NCBI GenBank assembly: GCA_964017235.1 | Contig: OZ024929.1 | Location: 110,593,793-110,657,792, forward strand | Direction: 5' to 3' | DNA: 64,000 nucleotides | Source: Sabellastarte sp. h YS-2021 | Taxonomy: Eukaryota > Annelida > Polychaeta > Sabellida > Sabellidae | Part shown: positions 34,017-45,247 of the stretch, piece after piece | Numbering within the stretch: the stretch's first letter is position 1 | How the letters are laid out: every line of letters begins with the position of its first letter | The notes under the pieces: generated by a model | What the model was told of the DNA's origin: nothing | The model's input: the letters and a program-made list of their open reading frames with translations, nothing else | Databases searched by the model: none | Made by a program: the position numbers and the translations under genes

Positions 34017-37000
34017 GTACACGGGTGGTCACAATTATGTCCGGTTCATAATTGTGTCCTTTAATTTTTTGTTGAACGTGAATGTACTCAGTTTTGGGGT
34101 TTAGTTCAATTTTTAAATTTTCATGAAACTAGATTGGGCCAACTCGGCGCCAACATATCCCCAGACAGGTCATCACTCACGCCACAGGTTTTGATCGGGA
34201 ATTTTTTAAAACATAATTACCCATTATTATATGAACTTCAGCACATCAATCTACTCTGTTTATATCTTCCAAGGAAGATGATGTATCCCCAGACGCCGAA
34301 TACATAACTCAAATTATATTTTCAATCTTCCTGCAATGATAACTCTAAACCTATTTTCAAAGTATTTAAATGATTGATGATTGAATGTCCATTCTAAAAT
34401 AATAATCCCAAAAGAGCATATCTGTTTCTATATTTGTTGACAAATAAAATATTATTTTTAACTCAACTCATCATGCTTTTCAATCTTCCTTCAAAGTATT
34501 TAAATGATTGATGATTCAATGTCCATTCTAAAATTCATAATCCCAAAAGCGCATATCTGTTTTTATATTTGTTCACAAATAAAATATTATTTAAAAAAAA
34601 ATTATTTATATTATTATTTTATTATATTATTTTTAGAATTTGCAAATTGTTTTCAGTTATTCATTTCCTCTATACCTATATATGTGGTCCATATATATGC
34701 AACCTAAATATGTGACACAATCTCAGTTCTGACTCCCCTTTGTGTTATATGTAATGAAGCCCACCACCAGCCACCCCCACCCCTCTCCCCTTCTCCACAC
34801 CTCTCTCACTATTACACAAGATCTGCAACCCCACTGAGTTCTTTGTTTCTCATCTGATATCATTAAATACCTTTGTTTATTTAGTGTCACTCAATATAGC
34901 TGGAGGTCCCAGAGGTGGGTGGGGGGAATCCGGGTGGGGGATGCATAAATGGTAAACAAACAATCTATATAAAAGGGGTACTCAAATACAAAAAGAATTG
35001 AGAATTTTAAGTATGTGATTATCAACTGAAATGAGTTCATAACTGTAGGAGCTGTGTCAAAATTAACTGAGGCAAGTTGAATAAAACTGGGCTAGTTGAG
35101 GGTTAAAAATCCCCTACTTTTACTACATAAGGATATAATTTCATTAATATTGGGACTTAAAGCTCACTTAAAGTGTCCATTTTGTCTACTTGAATATGTT
35201 TAACCAGTTTCATTTTAAAAAGTTAAAAACTCAGCAAGCAGAGGTATAACACACAAAAATAAGTTCTTAAAAGACTAAGATAGCCATAACATTATTAATA
35301 TTCAAAATTTAAATAGACAGGCATTTCCTTTTAAAAATTCAAAGATTTCAGCTCTATAACCCACATAGTTTGACAGTTACTGGGCTTTAAAGTGGCATAA
35401 TGTCCATAAATTGGGTTTCTGTGGGCATTTTACAATTGTTAAAGAGACCTTAGCAATTAAACAACAGATCTGAAACTTTTTGGGGGACATACATAACAAA
35501 CAAAAATTATATATAATACAGTTTAAGACTTGTCACACTAAGCATTTCCAAATAACAGGGCAAAATACAGAAAAAATGTCCAAAAAGGCACTTGGGCGAG
35601 TGTCTATGGCCCTCATACACAGGTTAAATGTCTACTAAAAACCTTGATTTTCGGCATATGTAAAAAGGACATAATAATGCATTCCCAGATGGGATTTCAG
35701 CTCCATCAATCACATAGTTTAACAGTCACAGGGCTTAAAGGTGGTTAAAAAGTCCAAATATTGGGTCTCTGTGGGCCTTTTAGAGATCTCGATGTGGCTT
35801 TCAAATTAAAGCTTCAGACTTAAAATTTGTTACATACTAAGATTACACATAGAATATGTATCTAATAAAGTTTGAAACTTCTCAGACTTACCATTTCCAA
35901 GTTACAGAGCAAAATATGTGAAAAATGTCTTAAAAGGGTCACTCAGGTGGGTGTTTAAGGTCCTCATACACAGGTTAAATGTCTACTTGAAGCCTTGATT
36001 TTTGGCACATGTAAAAAGAACATAATAATGTATTCCCAGATGAGATTTCAGCTCTATCAGTCACATAGTTTAACAGTCACAGGCCTTAAAATTGGCAAAA
36101 AGTCCAAATACTGGGTCTTTATGGGGCCTTCTAGAGACCTAAATGTGGCCTTCAAATTAAAGCCTCAGACTTAAAATTTGTCACATACTAAGATTACACA
36201 TAGAATATGCATCTAATACAGTTTGAAACTTCTTAGACTTACCATTTCCAAGTTACAGGGCAAAATATGTGAAAAATGTCTAAAAATGGTCACTCGGGTG
36301 GGGATTTATGGTCCTCATACACAGGTTAAATGTCTTCTTAAAGCCTTAATTTTTGGCACATATATAAATAACATTCTAATATCTTCCCAGATAGGATTTG
36401 AGCTCTATCAGTCACATAGTTTGACAGTCACAGGGCTTAAAAGTAGCAAAAAGTCCAAATATTGGGTCTTTGGGAGCCTTTTAGAGACCTCAATTTGACC
36501 TTCAAAATTAAAGCTTCAGACTTAAAATCTGTTACATACTAAGATTACACACAGAATATATATCTAATACAGTTTGAAACTTCTCAGACTTACCATTTCC
36601 AAGTTACAGGGAAAAAGATGTGAAAAATGTCTTATAAGGGTCACTCGGGTGGGTGTTTATGGTCCTGATACACAGGTTAACTGTCTATTAAAGGCCTAAA
36701 TGTTGGGGCACATATAAGAAAACACATAGATATATTCCCAGATGATATTTAACTTAGATGAGAGACATAGTTTGAAAGCTACAGTGCTTGAAAGTGGCAA
36801 AAAGTGCATAAATTGGGTCTCTGTGGGCACTTTTGAGACCTTAAGTCGACCCCTTTGGGTAAACCTACAGCCCTAAAATTTTCTACAGACAAGGATTACA
36901 TATCAAAGTTATACCTAGCGCAGTTTGAGACTCATCAGAATTACCACTTCCAAATTATAGGGCAAAATATGTGAAAAGTATAGCAAAAAATCCCCAAGTG

Positions 37001-37505
37001 GGGGTATTTATGGGCCTCAAACACAATTTTCTCCTCAACTTAAAGTCGTGATTTTCGGCACATGTACTAAGAACATATTAATGTGTTGTCAGGTAAAATT
37101 TCAGCCACCTGAGCATCATAGTTTGTGACCTACAGGGCTCTAAGTGGCCAAAAGTCCAATTTCTGACCTTAAGGTGGCCATAAGTTCTTTTTTACTGGGA
37201 GTTTAAGGTCACCTTAAAATAGGGATCTTCCTTTGGGCACCCTTAACATGTGTACCAAGTTTGAAAAAAAAATATTAATTTGTTTTTGAGTTATCGCGTC
37301 CACAAGGAAATTTCTACGGCGGCGGCGGCGGCGGCGGCGCGACGGACCTGAATCCAATATATCCCCGACTTTCGTCTGGGGATATAATAATATCAATCTC
37401 AATGGGAATAATTTGAAAAAAAAGTTCTGGTTACAACATAAAAATAAACTCCAATAAAAATCGGACATTATTATGAACCAGACACAACTGTGACCACCTG
37501 TGTAC
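34017..37505. mobile_element. Small inverted-repeat element split by the 3.26-kb insertion
   Basis: GTACACGGGTGGTCACAATT (34017) and inverted GTACACAGGTGGTCACAGTT (ending 37505) continue with GTCCGGTTCATAAT-type text on both sides. Without the nested 3.26-kb element only about 225 bp remain, a MITE-sized unit. Confidence 0.6.
34126..37388 (+). mobile_element. 3.26-kb Helentron-like element, copy 2
   Basis: It matches 23369-26633 essentially base for base over the whole length. Differences I noticed: one extra A near 34600, (CGG)7 instead of 8 at 37317, and a handful of substitutions (for example gatgatgta against gatggtgta near the left end). Same termini, same orientation. Confidence 0.95.
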
Positions 37506-37508
37506 TTA

Positions 37509-37971
37509 GACGTGGTTACCTCGGCTCTACTTACTTGCGTGTAGAGCCGTGGCACGACCCCACATAAAACTGGAGATTTGCATAAAACACAAATACCATA
37601 AAAATTATACACACAACTGTTCCCACAACTATTTTGTCACATTAACCTTATGTGTCGGCCAACATGCAAACATATTTGACAAAAGAATAAATTACATTTC
37701 CTCATTTTCAATATTTTTTGAACCATTTCTCCAAAAATTTGAAAATGCTCTTTTGTTATAAAAGCTGTATAAAATGTCATATATATTATACACATATTGT
37801 ATTTGTTGTGTCCTTGGCTTAATATCAACTGCTTTTAAATATATCAAACCATTTTGAGTCATTTTATCAAGTTTTATTCAACAGAAAATGATTTTATGCA
37901 AATCTCTAGTTTTATGTGGGGTAGTGCCACGGCTCTACACGCAAGTAAAGTAGAGCCGAGATAACCACGTC
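37509..37971. mobile_element. TA-target MITE, GACRTGGTTACC family, copy 2
   Basis: The ends GACGTGGTTACCTCGGCTCT and inverted GACGTGGTTATCTCGGCTCT are flanked by TA (37507-37508, 37972-37973). The interior differs strongly from copy 1 while the terminal 75 bp are alike. It abuts the split inverted-repeat element. Confidence 0.88.
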
Positions 37972-38254
37972 TATATTTCACCTTAACTGAGATTCCTGTT
38001 TTTACTTTTTATGGCTTAATGTAAAGTAGAAATAATTTACAACATATACAATACTTGGCCTAAACTTTTGTAACAACGGATAGCCCAAACTTTGGTTTCA
38101 AAAGTACTTTTTTGGTACCTTACTTTGAGACACTTTACAACACTGTCCGATTCACCGTCCAAGGGTGTAATGAATCATCAACTAACCACTGGCAAATCAT
38201 GTGCTTCTACTTTCCATTTTTTCAATGGCATAGTACTTAGATTGCTAATGTTCA

Positions 38255-38494
38255 CTAATGTGACCTGCCTGTGGTATTTGTTTCTGTCATCACTTTGACT
38301 TCCTTATTGGAATGCGAAGGCACACAAGCATTTTCCGGTTTTGCAACTGCAAGTTTGTCACGAAAATGTTTGTTTAAATGTACTTTGTTAGTTTGTGCAC
38401 TTTTGTCTATACCACTTTTATTTGAAAATCTTGAAGAAGACCATTTATCTTCATGTCCGTCTATTTCTGCAGTGGGTCTTTGTGTCCGTGCCAC
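38255..38494 (-). other. Unassigned 79-codon open stretch, possible exon
   Basis: The minus strand is open from 38513 to a stop at 38255 and reads, after MARTQRPTAEIDGHEDKWSS, a Ser/Lys-rich hydrophilic peptide ending VMTETNTTGRSH. It is less AT-rich than its surroundings. A CAG/GTCACA near 38264 is a weak donor. It could be a coding exon upstream of the mucolipin exons or an unrelated gene; it matches no family I know. The opposite strand is also open, which weakens the case. Confidence 0.25.
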
Positions 38495-38496
38495 TA

Positions 38497-39714
38497 TCGA
38501 TGGTGGTTTCTAAACCACGGAAAAGTGACGGAATTCCGTGACGGAAACGGAAAATCACCTAAAAATCGCCTAATATACATATTAGTACACAGATCTATGA
38601 GTATTCAACAGTAATACTTTGGTGGTCGTTTTATGAAAATTGCTCCGCTATTAAGCATTTTAGAGGGATTTTTAGCATGGCCTTTGATTTCCCAGTGTTA
38701 CTTAATATGGCGATTTTTTCCATGGATTTGCTCCATGAATATCTTACTTTTAAGAGATCTTGTGCAAACTTTCCAGATACACAACTGATAAGCAAACATA
38801 CTCCACATAATAATGATTAATTTGGTGGTTGTCTTGTTAAAATTAAGCAAATGTTAAGCATTTTACAGGGATTTTAGCATAACCTTTGATTTTCCAGTGT
38901 TGCTTATTATGGGCGATTTTTTTTCGTGGATTTTGTCCACAAATAGATTACGTTTAAGATACCTTATGTTAAGTTTCCAGTTTAATTAACTACCTACGAG
39001 TATTCTTCACACTATAATAAACATTTTGGTGGTTGTCTTGTTGAAATCAAGCAAATATTGAGTATTTTACAGGTATTTTAACAAAGCCCTTAAATTTCCA
39101 TTGTTTCTTAATTGGGCGATTTTTTTCCGTGGATGTTGGTGATTAATATTTTACTTTTAAGATATTTTATGTTAATAGAACTGATTTGGGTTTTTGGCTT
39201 GCTTGTTTTATCTTTTTTTGAAGGGTCAACTTTATTCTTTTACTTTGTTTTTTAATACTTCCACAAAAACTGTTAATATCTGTCAAAGAAAGTGGTTTTC
39301 AATTCATTTAATCTTCAAACACTTCAGTATTATTTGAAGTGTGCACCCTAACTTTTAGTTGTGATCAGGGTATGTCAATCTTTATTATTTAGTCTACCTA
39401 TACATATATGTTATTTGAAGTTTGCACCCTAACTGTTAATTGCCATCAGGGTATGTTTGTCTTTATTCTTTAATCTACCTAGATCTAGGTTGTGGAGATA
39501 CATTATCCCCCCTTTAATTGATTAAATAACTGTTTGATAATTGTATTCTGTAATCTAAAAGAGTTGTGGATTTAATTTTTGATGTTGCTATTCAGAATGT
39601 CATTCTAAAGTAAATTAGGCGATATTTTAGGCGATTTTAGGCGATTTTTAGGCGATATTTAGGCGATTTTCCGTATCGCCCAACGGAAATTCCGAACTTT
39701 AGAAACAACCACTA
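38497..39714. mobile_element. Inverted-repeat transposon with GGCGATTTTTA subterminal repeats
   Basis: The left end TGGTGGTTTCTAAA and the right end read inversely as TAGTGGTTGTTTCTAAA lie next to TCGA on both sides (a possible 4-bp duplication; the ATCGAT context makes the exact ends ambiguous). Subterminal matches follow: 'gacggaattccg' and 'aaaatcgcctaa' against 'aggcgatttt' repeated five to six times at 39617-39670. Internal thirds repeat 'tccagtgtt...gggcgattttttt' about every 230-260 bp. 37974-38254 shows nothing. Confidence 0.6.
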
Positions 39715-39849
39715 TCGATACACTAGGACTAATTAAATTAATAAAAAAATTGAGCCCTAACTCATGTATCGAGGCATTTAAACGATATTGCTTTAGAACA
39801 ACTGAATCTGAAGAATAAAGTTACCTTTTCTATGACCACGTAAAGTATC

Positions 39850-41900
39850 TTAGCAGTAATGACAAACTTCTTTCAACTCATTCACTTGTATTTGCGACTT
39901 GGGATTTCCCAAATGTTTATCCTTTCTTAAACGATATATATTACTTATAACAAATTCACGCCGTAGAAAATATTAAAAATTCGACAAATAACAAAATTCT
40001 TTTCAAATTCAAGACGTGCATATTATAAAATATTTTGTGATTGGTTGTTGAGTTAAAGCATGCTGTCGATGAAAATAGATTAAACAAAGATCGATAATTA
40101 CAATATATAGCCTGGTGTTTTATTATTTCTATTTAAAATAAATGTTAAAAATCTTTCTGTCTTTTACAAAATATTTACAGGGGTTAAAAGTTTCGTATTT
40201 TACGGAAATTAATGAGCATTGCCAATGAAAACCATATTTTACTTTCAGGCCTGGGGTCAATTACATTCAAAGTAATGCATTACCATTACATTACATTTGA
40301 GTTTGCATGCATTACATTACATTACCATTACTTTATATTTTGCAAAGTAATGCATTACATTACATTACTTTTCAAATGTAATGCATTACATTACACATTA
40401 CTTTTTACAAATTTTTAGGCATTTACTTTGCTAACTTGAAATGAAGAAATGAATGATAAGTAAAGATAAGGAATTATAAATAATTAATGTGTAAAAGACA
40501 AAACTAAACTATCTATTAACCTTTAAATTTGTACTGTGTACAAGAAACTTTGTAAAATCCTGATGGGAGGTTGCCGCATTCAAAACCCCCAGGGCCACGG
40601 TTGATGTTTAAAAAGGGCAAATAAAGAGAACAAGAGATAAAAAGAAAACTTTTCAAAAATTCCACACCAACAAAATTAGTCTGCATTGAAATATTTATTA
40701 CAGCACAAAATAAAGCAACAATAAGAAGCATTTATAGAAAACAACATCATTATTTATAATGACATCATATTAAAAATCAGTTCAGACTATCTTGTTGCAT
40801 TTTACAAACATCAGTCGCTCAATCTTGAACCAAGGTGTTAAGATTATTTACTAAATTTTCTCTATATGTATACAATTCTAGCCTTTTTAACTTCCATAAA
40901 TTTTGCAATCTTCAGAGACTCACTAGAAAATACTAATAAAAAGGTATTTTTTTACATTTAAGTGTGTAAGAAAGTTTGAATTTATTTTCTCTGAAACATA
41001 AATCTCTGAACAGCAGTGCATGCATTGAGCTTTAAATTTACCATCAGTTTAGCCTGGCAAGTGAAAATTATCAAATACACTTTGCTTTGTTTTAACATTT
41101 GCCATTTCAAAAGACAAGTATTGATGATTAATATTACTAGGACAACTGATGATATTACAATGACAAGTGACAGCTGAATGCAGCCTTTATAACAGATAGA
41201 TGGCTTTTAATTTGTACTGACAGTTTCTCAGTGGGATTAATACAAAATGGCAGCCTGAGTAGATATGTCTACTCAAGGAGATTATTAACTTGTTTGTACC
41301 TTGCATCAAAAGAAATAGCTGTATTGTTCTTTCATTCTTCTGACCATAGATTCTTGTACATCAACCAAAATCCCAAGTGCAATTGACACCTACAACCCAA
41401 TGGTCCACCAATACAGATTGTGTATCATTAGAATGACTTATAAATTATATATGCACTAATATCAAAAAATGATCATAGATGTAGCAGAACAAACAGGAAC
41501 TGACAATAAATGACAACTCTGGCTTCATACAAAAGGAATGTACCAGTTAAAATATTCATAAAAAGAAGAAATGACATTGTAATGTAAAAGTAATGTGAAT
41601 TCACATTACTTTTCAAAAGTAATGCATTACATTACACATTACTTTGCCCTTTTTGATATGCATTACATATTACATTACTTTGGAAAATCTAATGCATTAC
41701 AGGGCATTACACATTTCCATTACCCCTGGCCTGTTTACTTTGTTTTAAAAATTCATAAATTATTTCACAAAATCCGGATTTTACTGCACCCTACATTAAA
41801 CTTATTTCATTTAAATGCATGCATATATATATATATTTTTTATAAATACAACAAGGGGAAGGACATTTTTCTTTATAACAGGTCTTAAAGCAAATAATTT
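39850..41900. repeat. Dispersed AT-rich repeat interrupted by a hAT-type element
   Basis: 39990-40245 plus 41734-41860 together match 44250-44540 ('attttacggaaatt', 'agcattgccaatgaaaacca', 'catattttactt', 'ttcacaaaatccggatttta'). The paralogue at 44250 has no insertion, so it shows the empty state. Confidence 0.75.
40246..41733. mobile_element. hAT-type non-autonomous transposon (1488 bp)
   Basis: The terminal inverted repeat CAGGCCTGGGGTCAATTACA faces (inverted) CAGGCCAGGGGTAATGGAAA. The 8-bp duplication TTTACTTT is exact at 40238-40245 and 41734-41741, the hallmark of hAT integration. Both terminal 150-bp zones are packed with GTAATGCATTAC-type palindromic repeats. No transposase frame remains inside. 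Confidence 0.93.
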
Positions 41901-42504
41901 GTAAACTGCTGCCACTAGCGGTTCTGAAAGTGATTGTTTTTCCGATCTGTCAGTGACTGGTCTGAAGCCACAGCAAAAATTAAATCCCACATATTATCGT
42001 GAAATAAATTCGAAGTCATGACAAAGTTCTTAAATGTTGAAAAAAATATGAAATTATTGAAACATGGTAGGAAGATAATAATTATCAGGGTCAGTTTTCA
42101 CAAAGCAAATTAGGGAAAGATAAGCTAATAATTAGCTTAAGTTAATCTAAAAGTTAAAGTTGGATGAGAATTAAAGTTGGTTGAGAAGTTAACATAATTT
42201 TGGGATTAACTTTAATCCACCAAACAGAATAAAACTTTTAGATAAAATGTAGTTGGTTCTGCTGCATTTTACACTTACATAATGATTTTTGTTCAATTGA
42301 TAAGGGGAGCATTTTTAAGGATCATTTTCAGGACTGCTTGACCGCCACTGCTCTTTTCATGTGATAAGGATAAGCAGATATTCTATTCCTATTGTTATAT
42401 ATTTACACTACTTGTAAAAAAAGTGTTCTGAGTTCACAACATGGGTTTTGTATGTTAGGCCCATGTTACACATGGCGTACCTACAGAGGTCCAGTGGGTA
42501 ACCA
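41901..42504. other. Unannotated AT-rich stretch
   Basis: 42088-42245 holds repeated 'taattagcttaagttaa' and 'agttaaagttgg' text that may be a small fold-back element; no defined ends. Confidence 0.35.
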
Positions 42505-42738
42505 GATTTAGATTTATTTATTGTTTTACATCTAGTTCATCAGCCAGGGTCATATTGTGGTGGGTAGTTTAGGGGTGGAGGAACCAGTATATACTAGTTG
42601 GTCAAGATTCTGTAGTGTAAACCACCAGACATCGGCAAGTAACTACCATCTTTTCAACATAAGTGCCCGGGCTGAGATTTGAACCAGCAACCTCAGAGAT
42701 TGAAGGTGAGCACTCTAATCACCACACCACCAAGCCCC
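42505..42738 (-). mobile_element. tRNA-derived SINE (minus strand)
   Basis: Read on the minus strand the head has an A-box-like TGGTGTGGTGATTAGAGTGC and a B-box GGTTCAAATCTC, spaced as in a tRNA, then a body and the tail 'ctggctgatgaactagatgt' followed by 'aaaacaataaataaat'. It is a SINE, not a working tRNA: the acceptor stem is not paired and a tail follows. Confidence 0.8.
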
Positions 42739-42740
42739 CT

Positions 42741-42880
42741 CAGTCCCCTCAGTGGATAAGCAGGTTTGGCATCTAATCCTATGCAGGCTGTCACCTCTGT
42801 GTGGGTTTGACTCCCACAAGTGACAGTGCTGAGGATCTGTTCCAATATGACTCTGGCTGTTGAACAGGATATAAAACCTC
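42741..42880 (+). mobile_element. tRNA-derived SINE (plus strand), different family
   Basis: The head has GTGGATAAGCAGGTTTGGC (A-box-like) and GGGTTTGACTCCCAC (B-box with stem), then a short body ending 'ctctggctgttgaacaggat' and 'ataaaacc'. It lies head to head with the minus-strand SINE, only a few bases apart. Confidence 0.7.
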
Positions 42881-43116
42881 CACTTTGACCTTTGACCTGG
42901 TATTACAATAACTTTAGCAAATAAATGAGAACCAGGGAGATTAACACTGCTAGGTGCAAAATTTGTAACCTGATTTAAAAAGTCCAGATTTCTAACACGT
43001 TTGTTGCCTTTGGTTAGGTTTTGATGAGAGGAAGCCTTAACAAAGCAACAAAGCATGATTGCAATTAAATGTTAAAAGTAAAATTTGGCAAGCTGTCATA
43101 ATAACCTTGACAAAAG

Positions 43117-43200
43117 AGAGTGAGAGAGAGGGAGAGAGAGAGAGAGAGAGAGACGGAGAGAGAGAGAGAGAGAAAGAGACAGAGAGGGAGAGATCGAGAG
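43117..43200. repeat. (GA)n microsatellite
   Basis: About 84 bp of GAGAGA with a few interruptions. It makes Leu/Ser-repeat frames on the minus strand, which are not genes. Confidence 0.95.
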
Positions 43201-44249
43201 ATTTTGTAACGAAAAGATCCAAGACCAAAAGCTAAATATTTTAAAAATATATCCGGCAAAATTCAAACAGAAAATTTTATTATAGTTGGAATGCGTTTTG
43301 AGATTCAACGGGATTCCAAAGATGGATGAACTGTGTAAGTTTATAAATTTGGCGTGGATATAATTTATATTGAACCACAAATTGATGATATAATTACTTT
43401 ACAAGAGCTTCTAAATTAGGTTGAATTGAAACAATGTACTGTAAATATATAAGTGTTGGTCTTCTTGTGATTTGCCGACAGTGAGCGATAATACAGTATT
43501 TTGTAATGTGTCATAGTGACAGCTAGTTTACACAGAGGTATGAATTGTCACTGGACCTTCTCCATCCAGTAGCAGTGTGTTTTACTTTGTTGTTATGGGC
43601 ATAAATGTTTGCAGACCACTTTCCTATATTCATAATAAGTGAAAAACTTAATGAAAAAACTGAAGATATAGAACGAAAGATATCATGCAGTATCCTTGCG
43701 TTGCCGGTTTTCGATGGTCTTACGCATTTTAATCCAATTTTGTTTCTTTCATTAGCCCCTATGGTATTTTAAACTTAAAATTAAAAAATATGTTGTTTAT
43801 TTGATAAGAAGAAATATATTAATAAGATGAATATTTTAAATTATTTAACTTTTTTTATTTGATTTAATTTGTGTGTGTAAAGTTTTTTATTTTACAAATG
43901 GTTGTCTGTTATCGACGGTAAAATAAAATCAATACCGAAGGTAATCAAAATATTCTGCACATTCTATTTTTACTTTTCCCTCTTTAACTTAATAATTTAA
44001 CAAATAAAATGAATAATTGTTGTGATCTTTCCATAAACATTGCAAATAACATTTTTTTAAAGGTGTGCATGTAAAATTGTTTTGAAAGACTATTATATCA
44101 TTAATTTTTAAGTTAGTTTTGAAGGCCATTTTTTTTTTCATTTTGTGTTGACACAAAGCACGTGAATTTATGATAATGAGTATGGGCATGGTTAATTTAT
44201 TTTATAACCTCCAAAAATAAAAATAGTTTATGGGATGTTTTTCTTATAT
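43201..44249. other. Unannotated AT-rich stretch
   Basis: No repeat shared with the rest of the window and no coding signal on either strand was seen. Confidence 0.45.
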
Positions 44250-44640
44250 TTGCTGCTGAACTAACGCAAGCTGTCAATGACAATAGATTACATAAAGGTC
44301 AATTTAATAAAATATGTAGTGTTTTATATTGTGCAATAAATATTATAAATCTAGTTACCTTTTACAAAATTTCCTATAACTGTATTTTCTGAGGATAAAC
44401 TTTGCATATTTTACGGAAATTCATTAGCGTTGCCAATGACAACCATATTTTATTTCATTTTAAAAATTGATATATTATTTCACTTAACAAAATCAGGATT
44501 TTACTGCATCATACATTAAGAAACTTTATTTTATCAAACTCATAACAATATTTGCATTAAAAGCCATGTAATATATTTTAAATAAAGCTTAATACTGATA
44601 TTTATTTAATTTTTACTGAGATGAAGAGCATGTGCACAGA
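44250..44640 (+). repeat. Paralogous copy of the AT-rich repeat at 39990-41860 (empty site)
   Basis: It contains 'attttacggaaattcattag', 'cgttgccaatgacaaccata' and 'ttttatttcattttaaaaat' without the 1.49-kb insertion present in the other copy. Confidence 0.75.
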
Positions 44641-44689
44641 ACTACAATATATTAATGCGCGGACGTCGATAATGGATGACCGTCGATAA

Positions 44690-45247
44690 TAGAGGACACA
44701 ACGATAGTAACAATGTAGCAATGTTTAAACAGTGTCTGAATCAACTTAACTGGGAAATAATATATGCCGAAGGAGATGTCAATGTAGCGTATAATGAATT
44801 TGTGATATTATTGAATGAAGCTTACAATAAATGTTGTCCTGTTAAAAGAAGTATGGTAAAGTACAACATCGCAAAGCCCTGGTTTACAAGTGGTAAGTGG
44901 GCTTAGAAATGCTTGTAAAAAAAGAATGTATTGTGTAAAAACTGTTTGAAACATAAAAATAGAGTAACTGAATTTAAATATAAAAGGTACAAAAATAAAT
45001 TAACAGGTATACTTAGGCAAGCAGGCTACACTAAATGGGTTAATTAAAACAAGTTTTCGTAATGTGTACCCTGATCAGTTCCAAAGAAGTGGGAAAATAC
45101 TTACTAATAAATTAGACATAGCTAATGGTTTCAATAAATTCTTTGTTAATGTGGTACCCAGTCATGACCAGTAAAATTAAGTCACCATCAAGTAAATCCC
45201 ATATTTTTGATTATGTGAAGAGCAGAAATGACAAATCAATGCTTATT
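44690..45247 (+). pseudogene. Old non-LTR retrotransposon, endonuclease-RT linker, part 1
   Basis: The frame reads MFKQCLNQLNWEIIYAEGDV, NEFVILLNEAYNKCCPVKRS and AKPWFTSG, then in shifted frames LRNACKKRMYCVKNCLKHKN, YKRYKNKLTGILRQA and NGFNKFFVNVVPSHDQ. This is the conserved segment between endonuclease and reverse transcriptase of Jockey/CR1-like LINEs (F...L...W....D.N.AY..F...Y....P.K...PW.T.GL). Several frameshifts and stops. It ends exactly where the next element is inserted. Confidence 0.85.

Noticed and set aside
42660-42738. Functional tRNA gene on the minus strand
   Set aside because: A and B boxes are present but the acceptor stem does not pair and a SINE body and tail follow.
43037-43380. 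Leu/Ser-repeat frames on the minus strand
   Set aside because: Translation of the (GA)n microsatellite.
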